Source: Coenobita brevimanus
Taxonomy: Eukaryota; Arthropoda; Malacostraca; Decapoda; Coenobitidae
Length of the DNA stretch: 64,000 bases
Reading direction: 5' to 3'
Assembly: GCA_032717465.1 (NCBI GenBank)
Contig: CM064663.1
Coordinates: 14,069,989-14,133,988 of the forward strand
Part shown: in pieces, positions 34,069 to 44,960 of the stretch
How positions within the stretch are numbered: position 1 is the stretch's first letter
Layout: each line of letters starts with the position of its first letter
The notes under the pieces: model-generated
Seen by the model: the letters and a program-made list of their open reading frames with translations, nothing else
What the model was told of the DNA's origin: nothing
The model's database searches: none
Position numbers and translations under genes: made by a program

Positions 34069-37000
34069 CCCACCCTGTCCCATCAACGTATGGGTATGTT
34101 GCAACATTATGTAACTGCCAGTCCCGACGACGTACTGGTACATCGCGCAATTGCAAGGTTCATAATTTGCTAAATTTTCAAATTTTGCACTTGATTTTTG
34201 GTACATAGGGTCGCTCGACCTTCCCCTACCAGCCACCAGGCAGGGACACTTGGCGACCCCACGCGACCTGCGCTCACCCTCGGCTTGGTCACTCACCTGT
34301 TAGCAACAGTCATGCTCAGACATGGCGCATAGAGGTCTCTCGGAGGAGGAAATCCAAGCCGCCCTGGACACCTTCACAGGCGACAGTGATTCGCCACTCA
34401 GTAACGAGGTGGTGGACAAAGATCATGTCCAACCAGAGGAGGAGGAAACAAGCAGCAGTGATGAGGAGGTTCCCTCCCCCAGGAAGCAGCGCTACGTAAC
34501 GTATCATGCTGCTAGAGAGGGCCAGCCTGCACTAAAGCAGTGTGCAACCACCTCCAGGCAGCCCCTATGTGGCGTGGAGCCCGATTTCGAGGATGAGGAC
34601 GAGGACGAGGATGGAGCCGTGGGACATGCTGCCACGTGGTACGGCCATGAGGTAATCACTCATCGCAGCCCCGAGCGCACACCACATCGTACAAGCAGGT
34701 ATGGGCCTAGTGCTTTGTTTGGGGATGGCGGAAGTGGCGTGGAGGGAGTTGGGAGAAAAGTGCAGGGGCGAGTATAGAAAGTGAGAGTGGCGGGAGTGAG
34801 TCATCACTCTCCCGTGGTGGTGTGAGGTGGCGGGGTGTATCACATGGGGCAGTGAGGGTGCGTGATGAATCATGTGGTGTGGTGATGGCGGGGGGAGGTG
34901 AGGAGGAGCCACTCCCCAGCACATCTTACGCTCCCAAATGTTCCCAGACACGTGGGCCAGTGAGGGTGCATGATGAATCGTGTGGTGTGGTGATGGAGGG
35001 GAGAGGTGAGGACGAGCTACTCCCCAGCACGTCTTATGCTCTCCAATATTCCCAGACTTCCTCCCCACAGCCCTCTGATGTTCCCCAAGGCCGTAAGAGT
35101 AAGGGAAAGTGTAAAGGTAAAGGCCGAGGGAAGAGGAGTGTGAGTAGGGAAGCCTCCGCACTCCTCCTCCCCAACCTCCCCCACTAGCATCTCCTCCCCA
35201 CCCCAATGAAGGGGACGATGGGGATGATGGGGGCGAGGGTTATATGACTTGGAATTGGGAGGATGGCAGTGATTTTTCTCCCCTCATCCACCCCTTCACT
35301 GAGCAGGGGCACGCTGGCTGCACGGCTCCAGGAATTCACCGTAATTCCACCAGGCTGGATTTTTTCCACCTGTTTTTCAGTGAGGGTTTTGTGGAGCTAA
35401 TAGTGGACCAAACAAACCGTATCGCTGGGAGCCAGCGCCGCGAGAGTGAAAGACTGGGCACAAGGAGCAGGCATTCAGTCATACATGATTACCCTGTGTC
35501 CCTTGCAGAAATGTTTTTATTTTTTGCCCTGGTACTTTTGATGGGTATTTTACGTAAAAACAGAATTTCTGCATACTGGACAATGGACCCTATCATGTTC
35601 ACACCAATATTTGGCCAAATCATGAGCCGTAATAGATTTCAGCAAATTCTAAGCCAGCTCCACTTTTACCATGCTGATGATCCTGCCAATGCAAATGACA
35701 CTGATAAGATGAGGCGAATTAGGTTGGTTTTTGATCACCTATGTCAAACATTTCATTCCTCATTTTATCGCTATAGAAACCTTGTCGTAGATGAAAGTCT
35801 TGTGTTGTGGAGAGGCACTGTTACCTTTCGGCAGTACATACCCAGCAAGCGGCACCGTTTTGGGTTCAAGATCTTTTTTATGTGTGACTGTAGGACTGGT
35901 TATGTGCAAGACATAGTCTTGTACACCGGTGCACAGACAGACCTAATAGAAGATCGGAGTATTGGACTGCCTGGAGGAGTGGTAAAGACAGTGATTGAAG
36001 ACTACCTGCATCGTGGTCAGGTCCTTTACCTGGACAACTGGTACACTAGCCCTCTTCTCGCTCGTTATCTAAACAGGCATGACACGAGAATCTGTGGTAC
36101 CGTCAAGGTGAACCGGCGTCACATGGTCAAGGTGGGGCGGAAACTAGAAAGAAATAAGGTGGTCTTCTTCCAGGCTAACAATATACTAGCAACAGTGTGG
36201 AACCACAAGAAAGAAGTCAGCCTTTTGTCCGTGGTTAACCGCCCCTTTTTGCACCGTACCGAGTCCGTGGATTACCGCAGCGAGAGGAGGTGCAAGATCT
36301 GGAAACCTGAGTGTGTCCTTGTTTATGACATCAACATGCGCCTGGTGGACCACTCAGACTCCATGATACCCACCGTCGAGTGTGCCAAAACCACGTTGAA
36401 GTGGTACAAGAAGCTCTTCTTTCACCTGCTAGATATAATTGTCCTCATTGCCACCACCTGCACGCCATGACAACAGGAGTACAGGAAACCTTTGAAGGGT
36501 TTGTGAGGGAGCTTACTCGTGAGATTTTTGCACGGTATGCGGTCGAAAGGCCCCAACACCGCACACGTACTGCCACTATCATCCAAAGTCCCCCGAGATT
36601 ATCCGTCCACCATTTCCCAACTCCTACAGGCTACCTCCCCAGCCAAATAGACCTAGGCCCGCATGTAGGTGTCACGTGTGCAGTAATTCCCGTGTGAGAC
36701 CCAACACTCAGAGTGCGTTGAGTGTGACGTGGATCTCTGCATTCACCCTTGTTTTATTGAGTATCACACCTTGCTGCAATTCTGATATGGTGAGAATGCG
36801 ATATGACGCTCATACTCACGAAGAAATGCGACAAACAGACGCTCAGTGTAATTATAAGGCCCGTAGATCTGAAAACAGTAGTATGGAAGTGGAAACTGGG
36901 TAATATAAGTGGAAATTTATTATGTAAGTGTATGAATATTATGTAAGTGGAAACATACCTAGCGAGGGTATTTTGATGCAATATTCTGATGCTCAGTGGA

Positions 37001-37991
37001 ATAAATAAGGTCTGTAACTATGTAAATAGTTGTATTAAGTGGAAACATGTGTAATGTAAGTGGAAAATTAGTACATAAGTGTATAAATATTATCTAAATC
37101 GAAACATTCCAAGCGAGGGTATTCTGATGCAATATTCTGATGCTCAGTGGAATTAATAAGGCCCGTCAATATGTAAATAGTTTTTTAAGGTGGAAACTGG
37201 TGTAATGTAATTGGGGAAGTATATTGGGAGTGAAGAAATAAAGTAGAAGTTGAAACACGAGTAGTAGCAAGTGTGCTTTCTACACGAATATGCACTAGCA
37301 TTTCGCTAAATACCGTCGTAATGAATGTGAATAATTGAAAACATTTACATTGACTGAGGAAAGGTTCATTGTAAATAAAACAATACCATGAAAGTCAAAA
37401 AATAATATGGTATGTTGAGATAAGAGTAATAGCGAGTGCGCTGAATAAGCAGATGTGCGCTATAGTTATGCTACATGTCATCGTAATGAATGAAAACAGG
37501 TGAAAACATTTACATACAGTTAAAAATGGTAAAATGGCACTGAAACAGTATTATACAAGTAGAAAAAAGGATATGTTTACTGAAACTAGAAACTTAGCAA
37601 CTAGCGTGTGACCGATATGACCAAACTCTCTATGCTTGCATGATGGAACAATGCATATTTTTCTTAAATATATCATTGAAAACCATTATATTGTTATTGT
37701 GATTATTTATTAGTTCAAAATCAATAAATGTAGAGGTGTTCTTTGTTGTTTCTCCCAAAATTACCTACCACAGAAAACGTGAGAGCCTCACACGTTAGTG
37801 ACAGAATATGATACCTGGCACGGGGGACCTCACCTGTTCCGACCACTTATGGACCCCGGGAAAGTCTTTTTTTGTTGATGTTCCTTTGTTTCTTAACAAA
37901 TGCGGAGTTTTGAGCAAAAAAAAAAAAAAAATCCAAAATACCTTGGGATTGGGGGAGATTGGAGGTGCGAAATCGGTCAGGATGTGACGGG
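34069..37991 (+). mobile_element. piggyBac-2, full-length element
   Basis: A 3923-bp element flanked by TTAA (34065-34068 and 37992-37995). Ends are CCCACCCTGTCCCATC and (reverse complement) CCCGTCACATCCTGACC. The transposase ATG at 34322 lies 253 bp from the left end, exactly as in piggyBac-1. A 150-bp-class tandem array lies between transposase and right end (about 36860-37260). An oligo-A run (about 37917-37931) lies near the right end. Orientation is opposite to piggyBac-1. Confidence 0.93.
34322..36790 (+). pseudogene. piggyBac-family transposase (copy 2)
   Basis: TTAA-specific DDD transposase. It opens MAHRGLSEEEIQAALD, followed by an acidic, Ser-rich N-terminal region with EDEDEDE at about 34595. 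The frame breaks near 34777 and resumes as one open frame 35244-36470 carrying the whole catalytic core. The three aspartates are in VVDESLVLWRG (about 35785-35820), YLDNWYTSP (about 36030-36055) and RLVDHSDSMI (about 36335-36365). The Cys-rich C-terminus (CRCHVCSNSR) is reached only after further shifts at about 36440 and 36690. A partial duplication of the HDESCGVVM segment (34862 and 34972) expands the N-terminal linker. The core is better preserved than in copy 1, but the gene is not intact. Confidence 0.9.
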
Positions 37992-38188
37992 TTAACAAGC
38001 AGGGACATAAATAATTATAGAGATAAAGATCACAAAAATTAATGCATAACTTACAAAGTAACTGCGCTCACAAACAGCAGGCTAACTGTCAACTCTGACT
38101 CATACCGGACCCAGCCTACCGTAAACACTGGGAAATATCGAGATGCTTCTCGAACACCTAACTGGCAAATCTCGCTTCTTAACAGTAT

Positions 38189-38732
38189 AATCTCCCACTT
38201 GAAAGTCAGTCTCGGAGACTCATAGTTGTGTTGATGGATGTCACTCTCTGAAACTTAGGGCTGTGTTGATAGATGATATCACTCCAGGAAACTCCAGGGC
38301 TCGGTTATATATCAGGGTTGATTGAAGTGCGGAATAACCTCAGTCCTACTCGAACCTCACCATACAACGTCGAATTCTCACTCAGTAACTTGAGAATAAA
38401 TGAGTATGAGTAGGAATGTGTGAGTAAAGATGAGTAACAAGTAGTGGGTGAGAGGTTCATGGTGTTTTTTGCTTGGGTTGTACGACCTCTTCACCTCTAT
38501 GTCAATGTGGTGATGAAACAGAGAAGCGGGTTGGTCAGAATAGTGGGGTCAGGTGGTTGTGAGTCGTTTCTCACTCTTCATTTGCTTGTTTTATTTTTCT
38601 TTCTCGATGTATTCTTGGTCCATTCTTTTTGAGATATACTCGTTGTAAGAGTATACTCGTTTGTGGTTACTTGATTGTAGAAGTTTTGGCTCGTAGGCGT
38701 TGGTTCGTACATTCACGCCACCAAAAATAATA
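38189..38732 (-). other. Leader of the env-bearing gypsy element, part 2
   Basis: Untranslated sequence between the nested gypsy element and the 5' LTR. On the minus strand TTTTTGGTGGCGTGAATGTACG follows the LTR within about 8 bases. The TGGTGGCGTGAATG part is where a primer-binding site should be, but I cannot name its tRNA. Confidence 0.5.
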
Positions 38733-39275
38733 TGTCCGTCTTGTGATTGATTATATAGTAGTCGTTGCCAAAATCTAGTGAATAGTGAGTAGATATGTAG
38801 GGAAACAACTTCATTTCCCTCGTAGTCAACGACAAAAGTTAAAAATGGATACTGGGTAATGATTGAAGTTTATTATCTTCAAAGGTAAAGATCAAGTTGT
38901 GCACGGTGTGTAACACAAGAACATTTATATGCTAACTAACTTCTCACTAGACCCCTCTTCCCTTCTCTCTCTCTCTCTCTCTCTCTACAATCTCTCGCCC
39001 CTGTCACTAGCCTCCTTCTGCCAGTCAAATTCCTCCTTTCTTGTCTAGGAGGGCTTGTGTCACGTGTACTGGACATGTGTGAAAGTTTCTAGAAGCCTGT
39101 GTGTCTGTGTGTATGTAGCGTTTTCGGTGACATATTGGACATCTGGCATTCCTTTACTGAAATCTGGAAACACATTTCCTTTCCCACACCTACCTTGACT
39201 ATCATATTACCTTTAAGACTACACATTTATGCTGCTATCTATTATGAGATATTATGATAATGTAGATTCCTAACA
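38733..39275 (-). repeat. Right (5') LTR of the env-bearing gypsy element
   Basis: 543 bp, partner of 12470-12984. On the minus strand it starts TGTTAGGAATC and ends GACGGACA. It has a CT microsatellite (about 38962-38987) and a GTGT-rich stretch longer than in the other LTR, which explains the 28-bp length difference. Confidence 0.9.
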
Positions 39276-39834
39276 ATTTCATTCAATCCATTCATCTAAT
39301 CTTTTTCTGTTCATCAGAACTGTACAATCCTGGGGTTGGGATACTCATTCCCGACATTTAAGGTGAGATTTCATTCCTGAACCTTGAAAACTATTAGTTT
39401 TTATTTTTCGGGGGGGGAGGGGGGAGGGTCTAGGATTAAGGTTGTGGTTCCCCCTCAAGCCTAAATGTTATCGTGTCAAATACCTAATTTAGCCTGTTAG
39501 CAGATCCATCCAAAGTCTATTCTTTTATCTTAAAAACACTGCATATTTCTGAAAGGACAATTAGTGTCGGAGGCTGTGCCTCTTCACTTGAAAGTCTAAG
39601 TACAAACCAGTGGTTCAGTCTAAAATCTTTTGCATTTCCTCGTCGGCACACATTGTTTCACTTTATATATCAAAACGTGAATACATTTCTAATGAGTAGT
39701 TGAAATTGAGCACACGATCCCTTTACCAAACCTAAAGTGATGTCCATGTGGTGCGTATGGCCTTCCTCAGGTCTTTATCTATAACCAAACAAATATGCAG
39801 CACTGAAGCTTGTAAATTTTTGGCATGTATAGCA
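39276..39834. other. Unrecognised stretch right of the gypsy element
   Basis: It starts with the ATTT duplication, so the first bases were joined to 12465 before the gypsy insertion. There is a G-rich run at about 39409-39430. No coding frame is recognised, and part may be LINE 5' untranslated sequence. Confidence 0.4.
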
Positions 39835-42230
39835 GACACAGGGAGTGCTGGAGCTTCCATTTCATCAGCCCTCGGGACTTGCTCCTGACCATCCCTTTTT
39901 GCTGAACTTTTGCTGTATTTCAGTAACACAGAATAGGCCACATGCTCTCTAATACAAGTTCCTCTAACTGTCAACACCAAACTACATGCACATTACACAC
40001 TTCACTTCCTATTAAAAGTTTTACAAACGAAAAATTGTAAATATCTACCAAGCATCAGAGTCCCCAAGGGAGGGGGGAGGGGAAGATCAAAACCCCAACC
40101 ATCCACCCTTCTCCCGGTGACGACCCAGTGAGATACCTTTAACCACAATCTGACTCATATCTTCCTTTCTGCAACATTCGCGGCCTCTCCTCCAACTTTC
40201 TCTCTGTTGAGCACCACCTCTCCTCCTGTGAACCTCACCTTCTCTTCCTAACCGAGAACCAGCTGTCTGAGGCGACTGATAACAAACCCTTCTCTGTATC
40301 CTCCTTCCTTCCCTACACTCATTTCAAAGCCAAAGGTGGTTTTTGTGTAGATGTACACACCGACATGTCTTGCTTTCATGTTCCTGAACTTTAATCTTCT
40401 GAATTCTCTACTCTGGCTTCCGCATTCCTGTCATTCTCTGAGTTAATTTATCTAGGCTGTTTACCTATGCCCTAAGTCTACTGACTATGAAAATCTCTTC
40501 AACTGTCTTACTTCTAAGATGAAATACATTCTATAAATATCTCATTTCTCAGAAATCTCCATTCTAGGAGATTTCAAATATTCACCACAACCCTTGTCTC
40601 TCCTCTCCTTTGACTAATCCACCTTGTGAACAAACCTACATCATTTCTAGCCTTAATGACATAGAGCAGCTTGTACAGCACCCTACCCATATCCCTGATC
40701 ATCTTGCAGAGAGCTCCAACATACCCGACCTCTTCCTTACAACTAACCCTTTAGCTTACACTGTTAATCTTTCCTCTCCACTGGGCTCCTCAAGTCGCAA
40801 CATTATCATCTTAACCTGTCATATCGCTCCAGTAAGACTTGTGGACCTTCCAAAGAAGCGGTGGCTGTGGCACTTTGGAGATGCAGATTGGGATGCCCTC
40901 AGACAATACTTCTTTGATTATCCCTGGAATGATTATTGCTTCCATGGCTGGGAGCACTCTGGGTGTGCTTTGCACATTACACATGTTATTTCGTTGGGCA
41001 TGGAAGCATACATTCTTTTCTCATGTCCTCAGACTAATGATAAAAAAAAAAAAAATTGTTTAATGATGCTCTTTCTAACAACAAAGAAAAGGCCTACAAA
41101 AGGTACTGGAGTCAGCCCACTCCTGAATCTCATCTCTTTTATGTTCCTGCCCAGAATTGAGCTAATTGTTCTTCGCTCAGCTAAAATTAATATCATTTGT
41201 ACTAAATGCTCTGAACTCTCAAACTCCAATTCTTCACTCTCCTTCTGGAACCATGCCAAAAACCCTTCTAACAACCTTACCTCATCATCCTTCCGTCTCT
41301 TTTCCATTCCGATTGCTCTGTAGCTATTTCTTCTACTGAAAAAAAGAGAACTCTTCTCTCAGACTTCCTCCTCATATTCCACCTTGGAAGATTTCGGTGT
41401 TGTTCCATAATCACTTCCTGCTTTTGACTTCCCCATAACTGAAATTAAAATGTTTTCAATTGATATGTTTTCTCCAGTCACCAGCCTCAATATTAACAAG
41501 ACATATGGGCCTGATGGGATCCATCCTGTTGTCCTCAAGAACTGTGCTTCTGTGCTTACACCCTGCCTAGATGGACTCTTTTGCCTTTGTCAGTAAACTT
41601 ATACTTTTCCTTCTTACTGAAAGTTTGCTTTCAGTCAGTCTGTTCCAAAGAATGGTGACCAGCCCTCTAACTATCGACCAATTACATCAACATCCTGTAT
41701 TTCAAAAGTTTTGGTGTATATTCTTATCAAAAAATAATTTAAGCATCTTCCTTATCATAACCTTGCTTTTGATCATTTGAATGGGTTTCTCCAGGGATGT
41801 TCCACTGGCAATCTTCTCACCTACCTTTCGGACTCCTGGTCGTCCTCCTCTCGGGACTTTGGAAATAGCTTTGCCATTTCACTTGACATCTAAAAGGCTT
41901 TCGATCGTGTTTGGCATAAATAATTAATTTTGGCATAAATCTTTAATTTCCAAACTGCCCTTTTATGGTTTCTATCTTTATCTTTTTAACATTTTGAGCT
42001 TCCATTCTGCTCATTCTATTGCTGCTGTTGTAGACGGCCACCGTCATCCTCCTGGACCTATCGATAGTGGTGTTCCTCAGGTCTCTGTCCTATCACCAAC
42101 TCTCTTCCTTTTATTCATCAATGACCTTATAAACTTTACATCTGACCTTATTCACTCATACGCTGATGACTCTACCCTCCATCTTTCCATTCACCTACTG
42201 CAGCTTCCATTTCAGCAGTTACTTCAGTGT
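39835..42230 (+). mobile_element. Jockey-like LINE family 1, copy I, first piece (5' UTR, endonuclease, RT)
   Basis: Starts in a leader shared with 45030-45180. The AP-like endonuclease begins at about 40165 (FCNIRGLSSNF, then LLFLTENQLSE) and runs to the LPKKRWLWHF segment near 40850. The RT has KAFDRVWH with an upstream stop (about 41895), SGVPQVSVLSPTLFLLFIND (about 42065-42125) and an intact YADD (about 42155-42170). It ends at the codons for QQLLQ. The family sequence resumes at 48720 with the very next residues (DEAVAYR), so everything in between was inserted. Frameshifts and stops are frequent. Confidence 0.85.
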
Positions 42231-42244
42231 TCTTTACTTATCTC

Positions 42245-42904
42245 CCAATTCTATCTATTGCCAAACGCCTCAATCCCGTTTGGGGTGGCCACAAACAAAT
42301 CGCCTCCAAGTCGCCCTGTCTCCCGCCATTTCACTGCCCTGCTCCCAACTCACACCCCCCTCTCTCATATACCTCTCCACCCCATCCCTCCATCTCATCC
42401 TCGGCCTCCCCCTCCCTCTTCCCCCCTCCACCTCACTCACATACACTCTCTTCGTCAGTCTTTCACCCTCCATTCTCTCCACATGGCCAAACCACCTCAG
42501 TGTGTTCCTCATAACGCTTCCTATCAGATCCACATCCACACCACAACGCTCCTTTATATCCTCATTCGTCAGCATGTCTCTCCATGTGACTCCACAGGCT
42601 CCACTTAAATAACTCATTTCCACTGCTCTCACTCTTGACTTGTGTCCTTCCAACAACGTCCAAGCTTCACTTCCATACGTTAGAGTTGGTATCACAATAC
42701 TGTCATGTAGTAACTTTTTCACTTCCATGCTCAGTTCCCTGTTTCTTATCACTGCTTTCAAAGAACCAGCAACCTTTCTTCCCTGCTGTACCTTTTCAAG
42801 CACTTCACCCTCCAAACCTCCATCCTTACTCATCACACTACCCAAGTACTTAAACGTACTCACATTTTCTACTCCCAATTCTACTATCAAAAATTCTTCT
42901 ACTA
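42245..42904 (-). mobile_element. TAGA-tailed LINE, 3' fragment (copy 3)
   Basis: Minus-strand fragment with one uninterrupted frame (42890-42270, about 206 codons), the best-preserved copy of this family here. Visible segments, in order, are FKYLGSVMSKDGG, YGSEAWTL, GACGVTWRD, LRWFGHVERM, GRGRPRMRWRDGVERY and WRRFVCGHP. This is the thumb and C-terminal part of a non-LTR reverse transcriptase. The short ATAGATAG tail is at 42245-42255. It sits between copy I and the 5' end of the next family-1 copy. Confidence 0.88.
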
Positions 42905-44960
42905 TCTAACTTCTACGATGGAACACATTCTATCCATTTCTCCTTTCTCTGAAATCTCCATTCTAGATTTCAGTGTTCGCCACCACCTTTGGCTCTCCTC
43001 TCCTTTCACTGATCCACCTGGTGAACAAGCCTACATCTTTTCTATCCTTAATGACCTTGAGCAACTTGTACAGCACCGTACGTGTATCCTTGACCACCTT
43101 GGAGAGAGCTCCAACATACTTGACCTCTTCCTTATAATCTTTCTTCTTACACTGTTAATCTCTTCTCTCCGTTGGGTTCCTCCGATCATCACCTTATTAC
43201 CTTAACCTCTCCTATCACTCTGGTACGGCCTGTGGACCCTCCAAAGAAACAAAGTCTTTGTCACTTTGAAGCTGTGGATTGGGAGGCCCTCAGGCAGTAC
43301 TTTTTTTTATTTTCCCTGAAATGATTATTGCTTCGATGGCCGGGAGCCATCTGAGTGTGCCTTCCACATTACGGAGGTTATTCTCTTGGGCATGGAAGCA
43401 TACATTCCTTTCTCATATCCTTTGACTAATGCAAGAAAACCTTCTTTTAATCATGCTTGTTCTAATGCTGTCTGCAGCAAGGAGAGGGCCTATAAAAGGT
43501 ACCAGAGCCAACCCACACCTGAATCACATCTTTTTGTTTCTGCCCGGAATCATGTGAAGTCTGTTCTTCACTCTGCTAAAAATAATTTCATCCGTACTAA
43601 ATGCTCTCACCTCTCCAACTCGAATTCTTCCTGCTCCTCCTGGCACCTTGCCAAAACCTTTCTAACAAATTTACCTCATCATCCTTCCCTCCTCTTATCT
43701 ACTTTGATGGCTCTGCAGCTATTTCTTCTACTGATAAAGCAGATCTCTTCACTCAGACGTTCTCCTCCAGCTCCTCCTTAGACGATTCCGGTGCTATTCC
43801 TCATGGCTAACATTAAAATTTCTTCAGCTGATGTACTTTCTGCCATCACTGGTCACAATACTAACAAGGCATATGGGCCTGATGGAGTACCTCCTGTTGT
43901 CCTCAAGAACCGTGCTTCTGTACTTACATCCTGCCTTGGTAAACTCTTTCACCTTTGTCTTTCAACTTGTACCTTTCCTTCTTGCTGGAAGTTTGTTCTC
44001 ATTCAGCCAACCATTCCCAACCCTCTAACTATCGTCCAAGTGCGTCGATATCCCAGGAAAATGTTAAAGCATCTTTCCTATCACAACTTTCTTTCTGATC
44101 GTCAGTATAGGTTCCATCAGGGACGCTTCACTGGTGATCTCTTCACCTACCTCAGACTCCTGGTCATCCTCCTTTCGGGACTGTGACAAAAGCTTTGCCA
44201 TTGCACTTGACATCTCAAAGGCTTTCGATCGAGTCTGGCATAAATCTTTAATTTCCAAACTGCCCTCTTACAGTTTCTATCCTTCCATCTGTGCCTTCAT
44301 CTCTAGCTTCCTTTCTGGTCATTTTATGGCCCCTGTTGTAGACGGCCATCATTCTTCTCTGATATCTATCAACAGTGGTGTTCCTCAGGGCTCTGTCCTA
44401 TCACCAGCTCTCTTCTTTTTATTCATCAATGATCTTCTAACCTGTACATCTAACCCTATCCACTAGTATGTTGATTCCACCCTTCACCTTTCTATTCGGT
44501 TCCCGCAACGTTCATCTCAGCATTACTTCAACAAACAAGGACTGAGGCTATGGCACACCTAATGTCTGACTTGGCTCGTATCTCTGACTGGGGTAAAAAT
44601 AATCTTGTTGTTTTTAAAGCATCAAAGACTCAATTTTTACACCTATCAACCCATCAAAATCTTCCACAGGAGTACCTACAAATGTTTAATAATATCCAGC
44701 TCAATCCTGGATCATTCTTGAACATGCTTGGGGTATTATTCACAGAGAACTTATCTTGGAAAGATCAAATTGCATCTCTTGTCAAATCTGCTTCCAAGAG
44801 ATTAGGTGTGCTAAGCCGACCCCGTGTCTTCTTTGCCCCTGTACAGTTTTTGAATTTGTACATGGGTTTTATTCACCCCTGTTTAGAGTATAAATCTCAT
44901 ATGTGAGGACGTTCCCCACATACAGCTCTTCTTAATAGGATGGAGTCAAAGGCTATTCAT
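42905..44960 (+). mobile_element. Jockey-like LINE family 1, copy II, first piece
   Basis: Starts in the endonuclease C-part and continues into RT: GPDGVPPVVLKN (about 43876), ALDISKAFDRVWHK (about 44200-44240) and SGVPQGSVLSPALFFLFINDLL (about 44370-44435). The catalytic YADD is ruined: a TAG is followed by YVD with one aspartate codon missing (about 44464-44475). A thumb region follows to about 44905. The copy breaks off at the codons before LINSPPL and resumes at 48291, split by the family-2 copy between. Confidence 0.85.

Larger units (their letters stand above)
27980..38184 (-). mobile_element. Second gypsy element, nested, RT-deleted
   Basis: The LTRs (27980-30492 and 33436-38184, each inflated by an insert) begin TGTTA and end CTTAACA, and the right copy has a perfect TGTTAAG/CTTAACA pair. 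Both outer flanks read GTAT (27976-27979 and 38185-38188), a 4-bp target duplication. The minus-strand interior is only 30493-33435 (2.9 kb) and holds gag (from 33382) and integrase. Protease, RT and RNase H are missing. A primer-binding site matching tRNA-Leu lies at 33416-33434. It inserted into the leader of the env-bearing gypsy element and later received MITE B and piggyBac-2, one in each LTR. Confidence 0.93.
33436..38184 (-). repeat. Right (5') LTR of the second gypsy element, split by piggyBac-2
   Basis: Without the 3.9-kb piggyBac-2 this LTR is about 830 bp. It has a TATATAAAG box on the minus strand at about 33922-33931 and AATAAA on the minus strand near 33592. The left LTR at about 30300 reads TACATAATTTAACAATCAC, which gives the empty site for the insertion at TTAA 34065-34068. 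Confidence 0.9.
12470..39275 (-). mobile_element. Env-bearing gypsy/errantivirus-like LTR element, multiply interrupted
   Basis: Two LTR copies (12470-12984 and 38733-39275) are flanked by the same 4-bp sequence ATTT (12466-12469 and 39276-39279), the duplication size typical of Ty3/gypsy integration. On the minus strand the order is 5' LTR (38733-39275), leader, gag (about 27414-26200), protease, RT, RNase H, integrase (to about 18830), env (18424-15515), 3' LTR. Removing nested inserts (MITE A, LINE fragment, 1.17-kb insert, piggyBac-1, second gypsy element) leaves roughly 8.4 kb, a normal size for an env-bearing element. Stops and frameshifts run through every gene. All internal inserts must be younger than this element. 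Confidence 0.9.
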
